Assembly: GCF_018333375.1 (NCBI RefSeq)
Contig: NZ_BORW01000019.1
Coordinates: 1 to 64,000 of the forward strand
Source of the DNA: Paenibacillus cookii
GTDB lineage: Bacteria > Bacillota > Bacilli > Paenibacillales > Paenibacillaceae
Direction of reading: 5' to 3'
DNA length: 64,000 nucleotides
Positions 61,334 to 64,000 of this stretch are shown here, one piece after another. The position numbers and the translations under genes were made by a program. Numbering within the stretch: the first letter of the stretch is position 1; each line of letters starts with the position of its first letter. Below the pieces are notes generated by a model. The model ran no database searches. It was not told the DNA's origin and saw only the letters and a list, made by a program, of their open reading frames with translations.

Positions 61334-62824
61334 ATGACAGATCAAACGGTTGGAACGCCCGAAGCGCTTTACCCGGATGACAGCCTGGCGCTGCATACGG
61401 ACAAATACCAAATCAACATGACCCAGGTGTATTGGCAGGACGGAATTCACGACCGCAAGGCGGTATTCGAGGTGTATTTCCGGAAAATTCCGTTTCAAAA
61501 CGGCTATGCGGTGTTTGCCGGGTTGGAGCGCCTTGTCCGTTATCTCCAGGATTTCCGCTTTTCGGACAGCGACTTGGCATTTTTGAAGGAAGACGGTTAT
61601 CCGGACGAATACCTCGATTATTTGCGAACGCTCCGCTTCACGGGAACGGTCCGCTCGATGAGGGAAGGGGAGCTCGTGTTTGCCAACGAACCGATGCTGC
61701 GAATCGAAGCTCCGCTGGCGGAAGCCCAGCTGATCGAAACCGCGGTGCTGAACATCGTCAATTTTCAAACGTTGATTGCCACCAAAGCCTCCCGGATCAA
61801 GCAGGTCGTGGGGGACGAAACGACGATGGAATTCGGCACCCGCCGGGCGCAGGAGCTGGATGCGGCGATTTGGGGCACAAGGGCTGCCTTTCTTGCCGGC
61901 TTCGACGCGACGTCGAATGTCCGGGCAGGAAAGCTGTTCGACATCCCGACGGCGGGCACGCATGCCCATGCGATGGTCCAGGCCTACCGCGACGAGTACA
62001 CCGCCTTCCGCAAATATGCCGAGTGCCATACCGACTGCGTGTTTCTGGTGGACACGTACGATACGCTGCGCTCCGGGGTCCCGACGGCGATCGAGGTTGC
62101 GAAGGAATTCGGCGATCGGATAAAATTTAAAGGAATCCGTTTGGACAGCGGCGACCTGGCGTATTTGTCGAAGGAAGCGCGCCGAATGCTGGACGAGGCG
62201 GGATTTACGGACACGAAAATATACGCGTCGAACGATCTTGACGAGCACACCATTTTGAACTTGAAGGCTCAAGGGGCCAAAATCGATGTATGGGGAATCG
62301 GCACGAAGCTGATCACGGCATACGATCAACCGGCATTGGGTGCCGTGTATAAGCTGATCGCCATCGAGGACGATAACGGGGACATGGTCGACACGATCAA
62401 AATCAGTTCGAATCCGGAAAAAATATCGACGCCCGGCCGCAAGCGGGTATTCCGCATCATCAATAAAGCAAGCGGCAAATCGGAAGGGGATTACATCGCG
62501 CTGGAGCACGAAGAACCGCAGCAGCAGGATCGCCTGAAAATGTTCCATCCGGTCCATACGTACATTGCGAAGTTCGTGACGAATTTCGAAGCGAAGGAGC
62601 TTCACCATACGATCGTCGAAAACGGCAAATTGGTTTATCGGCTGCCCGACCTGCGCGAGATCCAAGCCTTTGTGAAGGAAAACTTGAACGTGCTGTGGGA
62701 TGAATACAAACGCCTGCTCAACCCGGCGGAATATCCGGTCAACTTGAGCCAGGAATGCTGGGACAACAAAATGAAACGGATCGAGGAAGTTCAGCAAAAA
62801 GTGAACCGGAGGGTTCAAGCTTAA
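61334..62824 (+). CDS. pncB: Nicotinate phosphoribosyltransferase
   Basis: This 496-residue enzyme joins nicotinate to PRPP, giving nicotinate mononucleotide. I choose ATG 61334 because GGGAGG is nine bases away; the ATG at 61325 is too close. Family features are LHTDKYQINMTQVYW at the start, EFGTRRAQ in the middle, GTHAHAMVQAYRDE with the phosphorylated-His region, and FKGIRLDSGDLAYLSKEAR for phosphate binding. It follows pncA and precedes nadD by nine bases. Confidence 0.94.
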   Translation: MTDQTVGTPEALYPDDSLALHTDKYQINMTQVYWQDGIHDRKAVFEVYFRKIPFQNGYAVFAGLERLVRYLQDFRFSDSDLAFLKEDGYPDEYLDYLRTLRFTGTVRSMREGELVFANEPMLRIEAPLAEAQLIETAVLNIVNFQTLIATKASRIKQVVGDETTMEFGTRRAQELDAAIWGTRAAFLAGFDATSNVRAGKLFDIPTAGTHAHAMVQAYRDEYTAFRKYAECHTDCVFLVDTYDTLRSGVPTAIEVAKEFGDRIKFKGIRLDSGDLAYLSKEARRMLDEAGFTDTKIYASNDLDEHTILNLKAQGAKIDVWGIGTKLITAYDQPALGAVYKLIAIEDDNGDMVDTIKISSNPEKISTPGRKRVFRIINKASGKSEGDYIALEHEEPQQQDRLKMFHPVHTYIAKFVTNFEAKELHHTIVENGKLVYRLPDLREIQAFVKENLNVLWDEYKRLLNPAEYPVNLSQECWDNKMKRIEEVQQKVNRRVQA

Positions 62825-62833
62825 GGAGGACCT

Positions 62834-63448
62834 ATGGCTAAAATCGGAATTTACGGCTCGTCCTTTGATCCCATCACGAACGTGCACTTGTGGACGGCAA
62901 GCACGGTGGCGCAGCGCTGCAAGCTGGATCGCGTGATTTTTCTTCCCTGTTCGAGCAAAAGAACCGACAAGCAGCTTCATATCAGCGATGAACACCGCTG
63001 GAACATGGTCCTGATGGCGATCGAAGGCAATGACAAATTCATTGCGGACGATTACGAAATGAAGCAGGCCGGCTGGGAAATCGCGACGTATTTGACCTTG
63101 AAGCATTTTAAGGCCAAGTTTCCGGAGGACGAAATTTATTTTATTATGGGCGCGGACCTGCTGCTGGATATCGGGGAAGGCAAATGGAAGAAGTCCGAAG
63201 AGCTGATACAGGAAAACAAATTTATCGTCATGGCGAGAGACGGCATCAACATGCTAACGGCCATCAGCAAATCGCCGATTCTGCGCAATAGCGACGACGG
63301 GCAAACGTTTCATCTCATCGATAAAGGGCTGGCCATGGAGATCAGCTCGAGTTATATCCGGGACGAATTGAAAATGGGGGGAGAACCCCGGTATTTGGTG
63401 CCCGAAAAATGCTACAGCTACATCAAAGCCCATAAATTGTACACGTAA
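62834..63448 (+). CDS. nadD: Nicotinate-nucleotide adenylyltransferase (salvage variant)
   Basis: This 204-residue nucleotidyltransferase adenylates nicotinate mononucleotide. The first motif reads GSSFDPITNVHLW: the T-x-x-H form of the (H/T)xGH motif, different from the usual FDPxHxGH. The late motif ISSSYIRDEL is standard. CPCSSKR-like phosphate contacts (PCSSKRTDK) follow strand 2. AGGAGG lies before the ATG. Position between pncB and nadE fixes its pathway step. A housekeeping nadD probably exists elsewhere. Confidence 0.88.
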   Translation: MAKIGIYGSSFDPITNVHLWTASTVAQRCKLDRVIFLPCSSKRTDKQLHISDEHRWNMVLMAIEGNDKFIADDYEMKQAGWEIATYLTLKHFKAKFPEDEIYFIMGADLLLDIGEGKWKKSEELIQENKFIVMARDGINMLTAISKSPILRNSDDGQTFHLIDKGLAMEISSSYIRDELKMGGEPRYLVPEKCYSYIKAHKLYT

Positions 63449-63492
63449 GCCTCTGAAAATCCATAATCCATAAAAGGGAGAATGCAAAAACG

Positions 63493-64000
63493 ATGAACAC
63501 ACAAGAGCAGATCATGAAAGAGCTGAACGTAAAACCGACGATCGATGCGAAGGAGGAGGTCCGCAGACGGGTGGATTTTCTCAAAGCATATTGCAAAAAA
63601 GCCGGAGCGAAAGGTTTCGTTCTGGGCATCAGCGGCGGACAGGATTCCACGCTGGCCGGGCGTCTTTGCCAGTTGGCCGCCGAAGAGCTGCGCGCGGAGG
63701 GGTACGAAGCTTCGTTTTGCGCGGTCCGGCTTCCTTTCGGCACCCAGAAGGATGAGGACGACGCGCAGGCGGCGCTGGCGTTTATCAATCCGGATGAGTC
63801 TATCGTCTTTAACATCGAAAGTTCGGTGAATGCCCTGGCCCTGACCTACGCGGATGCGACGGGAAGCGGTTTGTCGGACTATCATAAAGGCAACGTGAAG
63901 GCCAGAATGCGCATGATCGCCCAATACGCGATTGCCGGAGAACGCCAGTGCCTCGTGGTGGGAACCGATCATGCGGCAGAGGCGTTGACCGGATTTTTCA
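63493..64000 (+). CDS. nadE: NAD synthetase, cut by the window end
   Basis: Only the first 169 or so codons are present; the full-length NH3-dependent enzyme is about 270 residues. The ATP-pyrophosphatase P-loop [23 protein letters not shown] and [15 protein letters not shown] are clear. It amidates deamido-NAD to NAD, the last salvage step. GGGAG lies 13 bases upstream of ATG 63493. Confidence 0.94.
   Translation, partial: MNTQEQIMKELNVKPTIDAKEEVRRRVDFLKAYCKKAGAKGFVLGISGGQDSTLAGRLCQLAAEELRAEGYEASFCAVRLPFGTQKDEDDAQAALAFINPDESIVFNIESSVNALALTYADATGSGLSDYHKGNVKARMRMIAQYAIAGERQCLVVGTDHAAEALTGFF

Noticed and set aside
61313..63106. Minus-strand frame of 597 codons opposite pncB/nadD
   Set aside because: It spans two confirmed genes in antisense and matches no family.

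Overview
The window reads as a chromosome segment of a spore-forming, Gram-positive Bacillales bacterium, most probably Paenibacillus or a close relative. The evidence is strong AGGAGG-type ribosome binding sites, TTG and GTG starts, sigma-A promoters with 17-18 bp spacing, two T-box leaders, YesM/YesN two-component systems next to LplA/LplB/YtcP-type sugar ABC importers, sporulation-type CdaS cyclases and an exosporium-like collagen protein. G+C is a little over 50 percent by eye. I see no tRNA, rRNA, CRISPR array, insertion sequence or prophage.

Layout. 1-3.7 kb: a YheO/DauR-type regulator, a PatB/MalY C-S lyase and an NhaC-family antiporter form one operon. 3.8-12.8 kb: two phosphoesterase genes point left; a carbohydrate ABC importer (two permeases, one lipoprotein) and its YesM/YesN pair point right. 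12.9-15.8 kb: a Gfo/Idh/MocA oxidoreductase is divergent from an AraC regulator, followed by a glutamic (G1) endopeptidase. 16.0-18.9 kb: a 33-residue membrane peptide, an HTH protein fused to a degenerate F1-ATPase beta-like domain, an acetamidase/formamidase and a DinB protein. 19.0-27.3 kb: a second YesM/YesN pair with importer and oxidoreductase. 27.4-30.2 kb: an ECF42-type sigma factor with two DGPF/YciI proteins and a DUF1801 protein. 30.3-32.7 kb: T-box controlled thrS. 32.8-38.9 kb: a Gly-X-Thr collagen protein, a DUF1259 protein, a thiamine-dependent 2-keto acid decarboxylase and an AlkC-like glycosylase. 39.0-43.8 kb: a lipoprotein, then a LacI regulator, two Gfo/Idh proteins and a ThuA protein. 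44-47.8 kb: small unknown genes, including a two-gene unit under LexA-type boxes, and a PPP-family phosphatase. 47.9-52.6 kb: a CPA1 antiporter, a glutamine-type T-box in front of a wrecked glnS, and a TetM-like GTPase. 52.7-55.7 kb: tandem CdaS-type genes (one catalytically intact, one degenerate), a DJ-1/PfpI protein and a Cys-cluster/pentapeptide-repeat protein. 55.9-59.7 kb: a glycosyltransferase and a MarR-MFS efflux pair. 59.8-64.0 kb: an NAD salvage operon (nrtR-pncA-pncB-nadD-nadE, the last cut by the window end).

The genes fall into self-contained modules. Both importers lack an ATPase gene and so presumably share a housekeeping one. Each has its own sensor pair, and predicted sugar-modifying oxidoreductases lie nearby. 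The NAD operon has a near-perfect promoter with a candidate operator for the Nudix-type regulator encoded as its first gene.

The strongest candidates for something undescribed are four. The first is the HTH/F1-beta pseudo-ATPase fusion at 16284-17333. The second is the active plus dead CdaS pair at 52683-53951. The third is the intact Gln T-box left upstream of a destroyed glnS and now facing a ribosome-protection-type GTPase. The fourth is the SOS-box controlled pair encoding a WYL-like barrel and a winged helix at 44461-44994. Functions are inferred from motifs and family memory; no database search was possible.
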